From Variovorax dokdonensis (GTDB taxonomy: Bacteria; Pseudomonadota; Gammaproteobacteria; Burkholderiales; Burkholderiaceae_C), in contig NZ_JASZYV010000004.1 of assembly GCF_030316895.1 (NCBI RefSeq), positions 186,001 through 250,000 on the forward strand: 64,000 nt of DNA, in the 5' to 3' direction. A program made the translations under genes and the position numbers. The notes under the pieces are model-generated. The model did no database searches. It was not told the DNA's origin and saw nothing but the letters and a program-made list of their open reading frames with translations. The first letter of the stretch is position 1, and each line of letters starts with the position of its first letter. Below are positions 57,146-64,000 of the stretch, in pieces.

Positions 57146-57571
57146 ATGCGAATCTGGCAAAAGCCTGTTTCGGTCGAGAGCCTGACCGAAAAGCACACCA
57201 AGACCACGGTCGGCCATCTGGGCATCGAGTTCCTGGAAGTCGGCGACGATTTCATCCGCGCCCGCGTGCCGGTGGACCACCGCACGGTCCAGCCCTACGG
57301 CATCCTGCACGGCGGCGTGTCGGTGGTGCTGGCCGAAACGCTGGGCTCCTGCGGGGCGCACTACTCGATCCCCGAGGGCCAGCGCGCGGTGGGCCTGGAC
57401 GTCAATGCCAATCACCTGCGCGCGGCCACCACCGGCTGGGTGACCGGGGTGGCTCGCCCAGTGCATCGGGGCCGCACCACGCACGTGTGGCAGATCGACC
57501 TCAGCAACGACGCCGGCGAAGCCACCTGCGTGTCGCGCCTGACCATGGCGATCCTCTTCCCACGACAATAG
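57146..57571 (+). CDS. Hotdog-fold thioesterase (PaaI/YdiI-type)
   Basis: This 141-aa protein starts at ATG 57146 with AAGGA upstream; a longer frame to 56981 is unsupported. The family marks are YGILHGGVSVVLAETLGSCG with His55 and the catalytic Glu64. It should hydrolyse aryl- or acyl-CoA thioesters (YdiI/MenI-like or PaaI-like). The substrate is unknown. Confidence 0.9.
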   Translation: MRIWQKPVSVESLTEKHTKTTVGHLGIEFLEVGDDFIRARVPVDHRTVQPYGILHGGVSVVLAETLGSCGAHYSIPEGQRAVGLDVNANHLRAATTGWVTGVARPVHRGRTTHVWQIDLSNDAGEATCVSRLTMAILFPRQ

Positions 57572-57633
57572 CGCGCGCCTGGCCAGCGGCCACGGCTCTC
57601 AGCAACACGTCACGGTCAAGAAGGACAACAAGG

Positions 57634-58995
57634 ATGAGTGATTCGCGCCTCTTCGGATGGGATCTGGTCAAACCCGCGAGCGGTCAGGTGGTGGCCCCCA
57701 CCGAGCGCCTGCCCTGGCCCTCGACGTTCGTGCTGGGCGTGCAGCATGTGATCGCGATGTTCGGCGCCACGGTGCTGGCGCCGCTGCTGATGGGCTTCGA
57801 TCCCAACGTCGCGATCCTGATGAGTGGCATCGGCACCTTGATCTTCTTTGCCGTCACCGGCGGCCGCGTGCCCAGCTACCTGGGTTCGAGCTTCGCCTTC
57901 ATCGGCGTGGTGATCGCGGCCACCGGCTACGCGGGCCAGGGGCCCAATGCGAACCTGGGCGTGGCATTGGGCGGCATCATCGCCTGCGGCGTGGTCTACA
58001 TGCTGCTGGGCGCGCTGGTGGCCGCCACCAATCGCCGCCATCACCGCCAGAAGCCCGTGGTAGCCGGCATGGAAGTCGACGAGATCGAAGACGGTGCCGC
58101 CACCCATTGGATCGAGAAGCTGATGCCGCCGGTGGTCACGGGCGCGGTGGTGGCCGTCATCGGCCTGAACCTGGCGCAGGTGCCCATCAAGAACATGGCG
58201 CCCACCGCGTTCGACACCTGGATGCAGGCGCTGACCTTCATCACGGTGGGACTGGTGGCTGTCTACACGCGCGGCATGGTGCAGCGCCTGCTGATCCTGG
58301 TGGGGCTGATCGTCGCCAGCCTCGTCTATGCGGTCCTCACCAACGGGCTGGGCCTGGGCAAGCCGGTCGACCTGTCGGCCGTGATGGCAGCGCCCTGGTT
58401 CGGCATGCCGAATTTCCACGCGCCGACGTTCAAGGCCGATGCCCTGCTGATCATCGCCCCGGTGGCGATCATCCTGGTGGCCGAGAACCTGGGCCACCTC
58501 AAGGCCGTCAGCGCCATGACCGGCCAGGACATGAACCCCTACATCGGCCGCGCGTTCATCGGCGACGGCCTGGCCACGGTGATCAGCGGTGCCGGCGGCG
58601 GCACCGGCGTGACCACCTATGCCGAGAACATCGGCGTCATGGCCGCCACAAAGATCTATTCGACCGCGATGTTCGTCGTGGCCGCCCTGATCGCCATCGT
58701 GCTGGGCCTGAGCCCGAAGTTCGGCGCGCTGATCCAGGCGATTCCGCTGGCGGTGATGGGCGGGGTGAGCATCGTGGTGTTCGGCCTGATCACCATGTCG
58801 GGCGCCAAGATCTGGGTGGACAACCGCGTCGACTTCACGCAAAACGGCAACCTGCTGGTGGCCGCCATCACGCTGATCCTGGGCACGGGCGACTTCACGC
58901 TCAAGTTCGGCGGCCTGTCGCTCAGCGGCATCGGGACCGCCACCTTCGGCGCCATCTTGCTCAACCTGCTGCTCAATCGACGCCGTTTTGCATGA
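57634..58995 (+). CDS. Nucleobase:cation symporter-2 (uracil/xanthine permease)
   Basis: This 453-aa inner-membrane protein has about 14 hydrophobic segments and NCS2 marks: QHVIAMFGATVLAPLLMG near residue 36, AENLGHLKAVSAMTG with the proton-relay Glu, and GGTGVTTYAENIGVMAATKI. It probably imports uracil or a purine base with H+. It lies 62 bp after the thioesterase. No regulator is adjacent. Confidence 0.92.
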   Translation: MSDSRLFGWDLVKPASGQVVAPTERLPWPSTFVLGVQHVIAMFGATVLAPLLMGFDPNVAILMSGIGTLIFFAVTGGRVPSYLGSSFAFIGVVIAATGYAGQGPNANLGVALGGIIACGVVYMLLGALVAATNRRHHRQKPVVAGMEVDEIEDGAATHWIEKLMPPVVTGAVVAVIGLNLAQVPIKNMAPTAFDTWMQALTFITVGLVAVYTRGMVQRLLILVGLIVASLVYAVLTNGLGLGKPVDLSAVMAAPWFGMPNFHAPTFKADALLIIAPVAIILVAENLGHLKAVSAMTGQDMNPYIGRAFIGDGLATVISGAGGGTGVTTYAENIGVMAATKIYSTAMFVVAALIAIVLGLSPKFGALIQAIPLAVMGGVSIVVFGLITMSGAKIWVDNRVDFTQNGNLLVAAITLILGTGDFTLKFGGLSLSGIGTATFGAILLNLLLNRRRFA

Positions 58996-59125
58996 CGAAC
59001 CGGGCGGCCCGGCCTCATGCAACAACATGAAAAAGGTGAGCGCCAACGCCATCCGAGGCACTCTGGCGGCGCGAAGCGCCCTCACCGACCGTTAGACTCG
59101 GACGCTTTGCCCCAAGCACCTTTTC

Positions 59126-59899
59126 ATGGCTGACGCATCCGCCGCGCGCACCCAAGCGGTATTCGAGTTCAAGAGCGCGACGCTGCCGCTGATCGCCGTC
59201 ATCCTCAAGACGGCCGACCTTGGCGTCCTTTCGGAGGCGCTCGACGCGCAACTGGCCGACTCGCCCGACTTCTTCGAACACGAGCCGGTCGTGATCGACC
59301 TCTCGCAGCTGCCCGGCGCCGATGGCTCGGACACCCCGGATGGCGATGCGGTCGAAATCGACTTTCCGATGCTGCGGGAACTGCTCGCGCGCCACCAGAC
59401 CCAGCCCATCGCCGTCCGCGGCGGCACCGATGCGCAGCATGCGCAGGCACGCGCCGCCGGGCTTTCGGTGGCGGCCATGCCCGTCGCGCCCGCGCCCCGC
59501 CAGGCGCCACCCGCCGCCGCGCCCAGCCCCGCGCCGCAGATCGTGCGCGAAGTGCCGGTGCCGGCCAGCGGCACGCTGGTGATCGACCGCCCGTTGCGTT
59601 CGGGCCAGCAGGTCTACGCACGCGGCGGCGACGTGATCGTGCTGGACGTGGTGAGCTTCGGCGCCGAAGTGATCGCCGACGGCCATGTGCATGTGTATGC
59701 GCCGCTGCGCGGCAAGGCCATCGCCGGCGCCCGCGGCAACACCGAGGCCCGCATCTTCAGCACCTGCATGGAAGCCCAGCTGGTGGCCATCGCGGGCATC
59801 TACCGGACCTCCGAAGTGCCGCTGCCCGATTCGGTGCAGGGCAAGGCGGCGCAGATAAGGCTGGACGACCAGAAGCTGGTGTTCCACGCCATCGAATGA
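59126..59899 (+). CDS. minC: Septum site-determining protein MinC
   Basis: This 257-aa protein has the MinC N-terminal domain to about residue 110, a Pro/Ala-rich linker (RQAPPAAAPSPAPQ), and the C-terminal MinC domain beginning LVIDRPLRSGQQVYARGGDVIV. It blocks FtsZ assembly away from midcell. It is the first of minCDE, followed 83 bp later by minD. Confidence 0.95.
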   Translation: MADASAARTQAVFEFKSATLPLIAVILKTADLGVLSEALDAQLADSPDFFEHEPVVIDLSQLPGADGSDTPDGDAVEIDFPMLRELLARHQTQPIAVRGGTDAQHAQARAAGLSVAAMPVAPAPRQAPPAAAPSPAPQIVREVPVPASGTLVIDRPLRSGQQVYARGGDVIVLDVVSFGAEVIADGHVHVYAPLRGKAIAGARGNTEARIFSTCMEAQLVAIAGIYRTSEVPLPDSVQGKAAQIRLDDQKLVFHAIE

Positions 59900-59982
59900 C
59901 AAGACGACGACGCCGTGCCGGCGCGGCAAAGACAAGCAATTCATTTCAATCGACTTCACGACAAGAGAAGGAATCAACAGCA

Positions 59983-60798
59983 ATGGCAAAGATCGTGGTG
60001 GTGACCTCCGGCAAAGGCGGCGTCGGCAAGACGACGACCAGCGCAAGCTTTGCTTCGGGGCTCGCCCTTGCAGGCAAGAAGACGGCCGTGATCGACTTCG
60101 ACGTCGGCCTGCGCAACCTGGACCTCATCATGGGTTGCGAACGGCGCGTGGTGTTCGACCTGATCAACGTGATCCAGGGCGAAGCCAACCTGCACCAGGC
60201 GCTCATCAAGGACAAGAACTGCGAAAACCTCTTCGTGCTGGCGGCCTCGCAGACCCGAGACAAGGAAGCGTTGACGCAAGAAGGCGTCGAGAAGGTCCTC
60301 AAGGACCTGTCCGACATGGACTTCGACTACATCGTGTGCGATTCGCCGGCCGGCATCGAGACCGGCGCCATGATGGCGATGCACTTCGCCGACGAGGCGC
60401 TGGTGGTGACCAACCCCGAGGTCTCGTCGGTGCGCGACTCCGACCGCATCCTGGGCATGCTGGGCAGCAAGACCAAGCGCGCCAAGGACGGCGGCGATCC
60501 GATCAAGGAACACCTGCTCATCACCCGCTACAACCCCAACCGGGTGGCGGGCGGGCAGATGCTGTCGCTGGAAGACATCCAGGACATCCTGCGCATCAAG
60601 CTGATCGGCGTCATTCCCGAATCCGAATCGGTGCTGCAGGCTTCCAACCAGGGCATCCCGGTCATCCACGACAAGGACAGCGACGTGGGGCAAGCCTACA
60701 GCGACGTGGTCGCGCGCTTCATGGGCGAAGACCGCCCGATGCGCTTCATCGACGCGGAGAAGCCCGGCTTCTTCAAGCGTCTGTTCGGAGGGAGGTAA
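59983..60798 (+). CDS. minD: Septum site-determining ATPase MinD
   Basis: This 271-aa ParA-family ATPase has the deviant Walker A SGKGGVGKTT (Lys11 and Lys16), DFDVGLRNLD, and the C-terminal amphipathic membrane-targeting helix FFKRLFGGR. It recruits MinC to the membrane and is released by MinE. minE follows by 3 bp. Confidence 0.97.
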   Translation: MAKIVVVTSGKGGVGKTTTSASFASGLALAGKKTAVIDFDVGLRNLDLIMGCERRVVFDLINVIQGEANLHQALIKDKNCENLFVLAASQTRDKEALTQEGVEKVLKDLSDMDFDYIVCDSPAGIETGAMMAMHFADEALVVTNPEVSSVRDSDRILGMLGSKTKRAKDGGDPIKEHLLITRYNPNRVAGGQMLSLEDIQDILRIKLIGVIPESESVLQASNQGIPVIHDKDSDVGQAYSDVVARFMGEDRPMRFIDAEKPGFFKRLFGGR

Positions 60799-60801
60799 GC
60801 C

Positions 60802-61077
60802 ATGTCCTTCCTCTCCTTCCTGCTCGGCGAGAAGAAGAAGACGGCCAGCGTCGCCAAGGAGCGCCTTCAGATCATCCTGGCGCACGAGCGTTCCAGCCTG
60901 AGCGGCGCCAGGCGGCCCGACTACCTGGCCGACCTGCAGCGTGAGCTGGTGGCGGTGATCACCAAGTACGTCTCGATCAAGGCCGAGGACATCAAGGTCA
61001 ACCTTGAGCGCCAGGACGACCTCGAAGTGCTCGAGGTGAAGATCGAGCTGCCCGAGGGCACACCCGCGCGCCCCTGA
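60802..61077 (+). CDS. minE: Cell division topological specificity factor MinE
   Basis: This 91-aa protein starts [30 protein letters not shown] (anti-MinCD domain), followed by a dimerisation domain ending in VKIELPEG. The length is usual. A weak 9-bp inverted repeat follows at 61091-61114. Confidence 0.96.
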   Translation: MSFLSFLLGEKKKTASVAKERLQIILAHERSSLSGARRPDYLADLQRELVAVITKYVSIKAEDIKVNLERQDDLEVLEVKIELPEGTPARP

Positions 61078-61255
61078 GCGTTCGCGCCACGCGGCCACGC
61101 ACCGCCGTGGCCGCTGCGCTGGGGCCGCGCTGCCCCGGGCGCCCGTTTCCGTTTATTTGCATCCGAGTCGCCGCCGATCGGTTCCAGAATCGATCAGCCT
61201 GGCGTATCGTGTCGTCGTCGAATCTTTCCACCCCAGAGAAAAAGGAGAGTCGAGG

Positions 61256-61759
61256 ATGGCAACGAGCAGGAAGACCACCACCGGCGCAAAGCCGGCTGCA
61301 GCCAAGGCCAGCGCGCATGGCGCGCAGATGGAGGACATGCAGAAGGCCTTTGCCCAGCCCCTGAAGGAAATGGGCGAGCGCTTGCAGAACATGAATCTGG
61401 GCACGGCCGCCAGTGCCATCGCCGCCAGCCGCCGCAAGGACCTGGAAGCGATGGTCAAGGCCAACCAGAAGGCCTACCAGGGGCTCCAATCGGTGGTGGC
61501 GCGGCAAACCGAAATGCTGCGCAACTCGATCGCCGAGTGGCAGAGCACCGTCAAGACCATGCCGGGCGGCGACGCCAAGCAGAACATTGCCAAGCTCGAC
61601 GAGATGGGCCGCGCCAGCTTCAAGCGCGCCCTCGACGACATCCGCGAACTGGCCGAAATGGCGGCCAAGTCTCAGGCCGATGCTTTCGAGATCGTCCGCG
61701 GACGCATCGAGGAAAACGTCGAAGAAGTGCGCGAGATGCTCAAGCCGGGCAAGAAGTAG
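61256..61759 (+). CDS. phaP: Phasin family protein
   Basis: This 167-aa protein is called from ATG 61256 with AAAGGAGAG upstream; the longer frame from 61157 is not supported. It is helical and coiled-coil-like with an N-terminal Ala/Thr/Lys-rich tail (KTTTGAKPAAAKAS), KANQKAYQGLQSVVARQTEMLRN and AEMAAKSQADAFEIVRGRI. These are typical phasin features, coating PHB granules. It agrees with the acetoacetyl-CoA synthetase gene nearby. Confidence 0.85.
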   Translation: MATSRKTTTGAKPAAAKASAHGAQMEDMQKAFAQPLKEMGERLQNMNLGTAASAIAASRRKDLEAMVKANQKAYQGLQSVVARQTEMLRNSIAEWQSTVKTMPGGDAKQNIAKLDEMGRASFKRALDDIRELAEMAAKSQADAFEIVRGRIEENVEEVREMLKPGKK

Positions 61760-61789
61760 CCCAGCGCACACCGATCCCGGCGGACTCGG

Positions 61790-62143
61790 TCAGGGCATCT
61801 CGGACTGCGGCCCTTTGGCGGGGCCGCTGTCCGCAGTGCCCAGGCCCAGCTTGCGCCCCAGCGAATCTCCCCAACCGCGCACCGGCCTGCTGGCCGCTGC
61901 CGAGCCCTGGGCGATGCCGCTGCGGGTGGCGTGATCCGCCTTCGCCACACCCCGACCGGCGGCGTTCGTGCCGCGCTGGATGCCGTTGCTCACCGAATTC
62001 GCGGGCGGCTGCTGGATCGTGTGGGCGCGCTGGCTGGGCGCGGGTTTGTTGAGGTCGACGTTGGCCTGCGCCGCGGCGGTTCCCGCCAGGGCCGCCAGCA
62101 CGGCGGTCGATGCAAGAAGACGCAAGAAGCTCGTGGTCTTCAT
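61790..62143 (-). CDS. Hypothetical exported protein
   Basis: This 117-aa protein is called from ATG 62143 with AGGAG upstream; the longer frame from 62224 is unsupported. It has a signal peptide (LRLLASTAVLAALAGTAAAQ) and a low-complexity Gln/Ser/Gly/Lys-rich mature part. No family is recognised. It converges on the phasin gene. Confidence 0.75.
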   Translation of the reverse strand: MKTTSFLRLLASTAVLAALAGTAAAQANVDLNKPAPSQRAHTIQQPPANSVSNGIQRGTNAAGRGVAKADHATRSGIAQGSAAASRPVRGWGDSLGRKLGLGTADSGPAKGPQSEMP

Positions 62144-62230
62144 GGTGGTTGCTCCTGATGCTGATGTCCCAGCCCATGTTATCGCTCGACCGACCCACGC
62201 CTCTGTAGGCGCAGGGCGACGCAAGATGGC

Positions 62231-64000
62231 CTAGCGGTTTTCCAGGCGGTTGTAGTCCAGGATGCCCGCGCTCAGCGGCTGGGCCTTGGCGTATGCGGCG
62301 GCCAGCGCATCGCTGTGGGCCCAGAAGCGCGGGTCGGTGCGGCGCACCGCGAAGCGTTCCGCCAGCGCCGAGTAGTCCGCCTGCGATTTCAAGCCCGACA
62401 TGGCCGCCACGAACGCGGGCAACTGAGTCGCAGGCACCCGATAGAACGCATTCGGGTAGCTGCCCAGAATGCCCGGCACGACGGTCAGCCGGTCTTCTTC
62501 GGGTCGCAACTGCGCCTTCTCCCGCAGGAAATACGAGACCGATTCATGCCCGTTGTCGCGAAGCAGGCTGTACCAGTGCGTCGGCCTGCCGGGTTCGTCC
62601 ACGGCGAGGATGGCCGCCTCGGCAGCCCATTGCAGCGCCGCGCCGCGTACGCCGGCAAGGCGCTGCAGTTGCTCACGCAGGGCCGGGTCGGGCTCGCCGT
62701 CGATGCTCGCGAACTGGCCCGGAGCCAGCGGCTGCATGCGCTGCCGAAGCAGGTCGAGCAACTCGGTCTTGGCGTCGGCGGTCCGATAGCGGATGCCGCT
62801 GTCCGCGTCGAAGCGCGCTGGGCCGCCGTAGACCTGCTCGCGGGTCGCCAGGCTGTCGCCGCGATACCAGGCATCGCGCACGGCCTCGCGCTGATCTCGC
62901 GGCAGGAAGACGAGGAAGTTGAACTCGCCTTCCATGCGCAGGAAGTCCATGTACAGGCGCGAGTTGAGCTGATGGCCGACGTTGCCGTAGACGTCGTAGT
63001 TGGCCACCAGCAGGTAGTGGATGCGCTCGAGCAGCGGATAGCCGATCACCCACGCCGTCTTGGGCGTGTCGCCCACCAGGCCCTTGACCACACTCGCGCT
63101 GTCGAAGTGGCGCAGCACCGTGAGTGCGGCGTTGGGATTGCGCCCCTCGCCGTCCCAGACCATGGACAGGTCGAGTTGCCGGCCGCTCTGGGCCACGCGC
63201 TGGGTCAGCGCCTCGGACTTGAGCGCCAGATACGCCTTTTCCATGCGGGCGTATCGCCGCCAGGGCGCCAGCAGCCCGGTGTTGCTGCTGCCCGTGGGCA
63301 GGCGAAGCAGATCGGCCTCTTGCGACAAATGGGCCGCTAGCGACTCGTCGTAGGTCTGGGATGGCGCGAGGAAGAACACCCAGAAGCGATCGTCGATCAC
63401 GTCCAGCGCCAGCTGGCCGCGGCACACCGGCCCCTTGATGAAGCCCATGATGGTGAACTCCGCCTCGTCCAGCATGAAGGTGTAGCGCGCGCCCACGGGC
63501 AGCGCCGCGAACGTCTTGAAGGGGTTGGCCGCCGTCTGCGCGTCGTAGCCCGGCAGCGCCTCGACCTCGTAGGCCGGCGCCAGGAAGAGCGAGCGCCAGC
63601 GCGCCATGCGCGCATCGTCGAGCCGATAGGGCATGTGCGTCTTGGCGACGATGCTTTCGCGCTCGGGCACCAGCCGGTAGTAGACGCGGGCCACGCCGGG
63701 GTCGTCCACCGGCCGGCGCGCCGCCACTTCGCGCACCGGCTCGCCCGGCGGCGTGATCGAGCGCACGAGCTTGAAGTATTCGTGCCGCGCCTTCGCTGCC
63801 GCCTCGTCGAAGTAGAGGTGGGCCAGGAAAAGGTGCTCGTACGCGTAGCGCGCAAAGAGCTGCTCCTTCAGCGAATCGCCATTGAAGAAGCGCTCCCAGC
63901 GCGCCACATGCCGCCGCGCCTCGGGCGATGGCTCGGGCCGCGGCTCGGCCTTGGCCCCTTGCTCCAGCCAGAGCGTCATCAGCGCATGCTCGCCGCTGGA
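62231..64000 (-). CDS. cti: Fatty acid cis/trans isomerase (C-terminal part), 5' end outside window
   Basis: The frame is open to the window edge, so the N-terminal part (with the expected signal and haem-binding CxxCH) is missing. The visible about 590 residues include LFARYAYEHLFLAHLYFDEA, VYYRLVPERESIVAKTHMPYR, IKGPVCRGQLALDVIDDRFWV and the C-terminal LAERFAVRRTDPRFW. This matches the Cti family, which converts cis- to trans-unsaturated acids in membranes under solvent or heat stress. Confidence 0.9.
   Translation of the reverse strand, partial: SSGEHALMTLWLEQGAKAEPRPEPSPEARRHVARWERFFNGDSLKEQLFARYAYEHLFLAHLYFDEAAAKARHEYFKLVRSITPPGEPVREVAARRPVDDPGVARVYYRLVPERESIVAKTHMPYRLDDARMARWRSLFLAPAYEVEALPGYDAQTAANPFKTFAALPVGARYTFMLDEAEFTIMGFIKGPVCRGQLALDVIDDRFWVFFLAPSQTYDESLAAHLSQEADLLRLPTGSSNTGLLAPWRRYARMEKAYLALKSEALTQRVAQSGRQLDLSMVWDGEGRNPNAALTVLRHFDSASVVKGLVGDTPKTAWVIGYPLLERIHYLLVANYDVYGNVGHQLNSRLYMDFLRMEGEFNFLVFLPRDQREAVRDAWYRGDSLATREQVYGGPARFDADSGIRYRTADAKTELLDLLRQRMQPLAPGQFASIDGEPDPALREQLQRLAGVRGAALQWAAEAAILAVDEPGRPTHWYSLLRDNGHESVSYFLREKAQLRPEEDRLTVVPGILGSYPNAFYRVPATQLPAFVAAMSGLKSQADYSALAERFAVRRTDPRFWAHSDALAAAYAKAQPLSAGILDYNRLENR

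Noticed and set aside
61091-61114. GCGGCCACG...CGTGGCCGC hairpin after minE
   Set aside because: A 9-bp stem without a T-run is not enough for a terminator call.

Overview
The window is chromosomal DNA from a GC-rich (about two thirds GC by eye) betaproteobacterium. Gene content and order point to Burkholderiales and most likely a Comamonadaceae member such as Variovorax or a relative: a hut cluster with a NitT/TauT-type ABC transporter, GTP-dependent PEP carboxykinase, several LysR-type regulators, DUF1127, phasin, and poly-glycine lipoproteins. The genus is inference. I see no rRNA, tRNA, insertion sequence, prophage or CRISPR array. The genome is dense: no stretch above about 300 bases lacks a gene, and many neighbouring genes overlap by 4 bp (ATGA or GTGA), which suggests translational coupling. 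Long antisense ORFs are common because of GC skew at codon position 3, and I left them out.

Layout. 1-4002 (+): the end of an aromatic-degradation operon (amidohydrolase, extradiol-type VOC dioxygenase, fumarylacetoacetate-hydrolase family enzyme, FAD monooxygenase). 4046-15080 (-): a complete histidine-utilisation region, reading SBP-permease-ATPase-hutC, then hutH-hutU-hutD-hutI-hutF-hutG. It has three copies of a TGTCTATACA palindrome placed as HutC operators. 15175-23738: a small membrane protein, then (+) a FadR-type GntR regulator with its own palindrome, a five-gene LIV-type ABC transporter, an acyl-CoA ligase and an exported cyclase-family protein. 23842-31777: recQ, a small lipoprotein, an S41 peptidase lipoprotein, a tandem AAA+ ATPase and threonine dehydratase. 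31956-34139: an unlisted 50-aa membrane protein and pckG. 34212-36063: a LysR gene flanked by two small minus-strand genes, each preceded by a TAGGG-CCCTA palindrome. 36174-47778: metallophosphoesterase, PhoD phosphatase, D-amino-acid dehydrogenase, SpmA/SpmB-like fusion, flavin reductase, two DMT exporters, alpha/beta hydrolase, LysR, DUF1127 and an M30-like peptidase lipoprotein. 47775-48417 (-): a methyltransferase broken by a one-base frameshift. 48528-52161: a glutaryl-CoA dehydrogenase / CoA-transferase pair with its divergent LysR (gcdR-like). 52178-58995: Crp/Fnr regulator, small exported protein, acetoacetyl-CoA synthetase, AsmA-like protein, thioesterase, NCS2 permease. 59126-61077: minCDE. 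61256-64000: phasin, a small exported protein and the C-terminal part of a fatty-acid cis/trans isomerase.

How the genes fit together. The hut genes import histidine (or urocanate) and degrade it to glutamate by the five-step HutF/HutG route under HutC control. The GntR-LIV-ligase-cyclase cluster looks like an uptake and CoA-activation pathway for an unknown acid. The gcd pair handles glutaryl-CoA from lysine or tryptophan. Acetoacetyl-CoA synthetase and phasin fit polyhydroxybutyrate and ketone metabolism. PEP carboxykinase supplies gluconeogenesis on such acids. The least explained parts are the palindrome-marked LysR module, the small membrane protein before pckG, the cyclase with altered metal ligands, and the tandem AAA+ ATPase.
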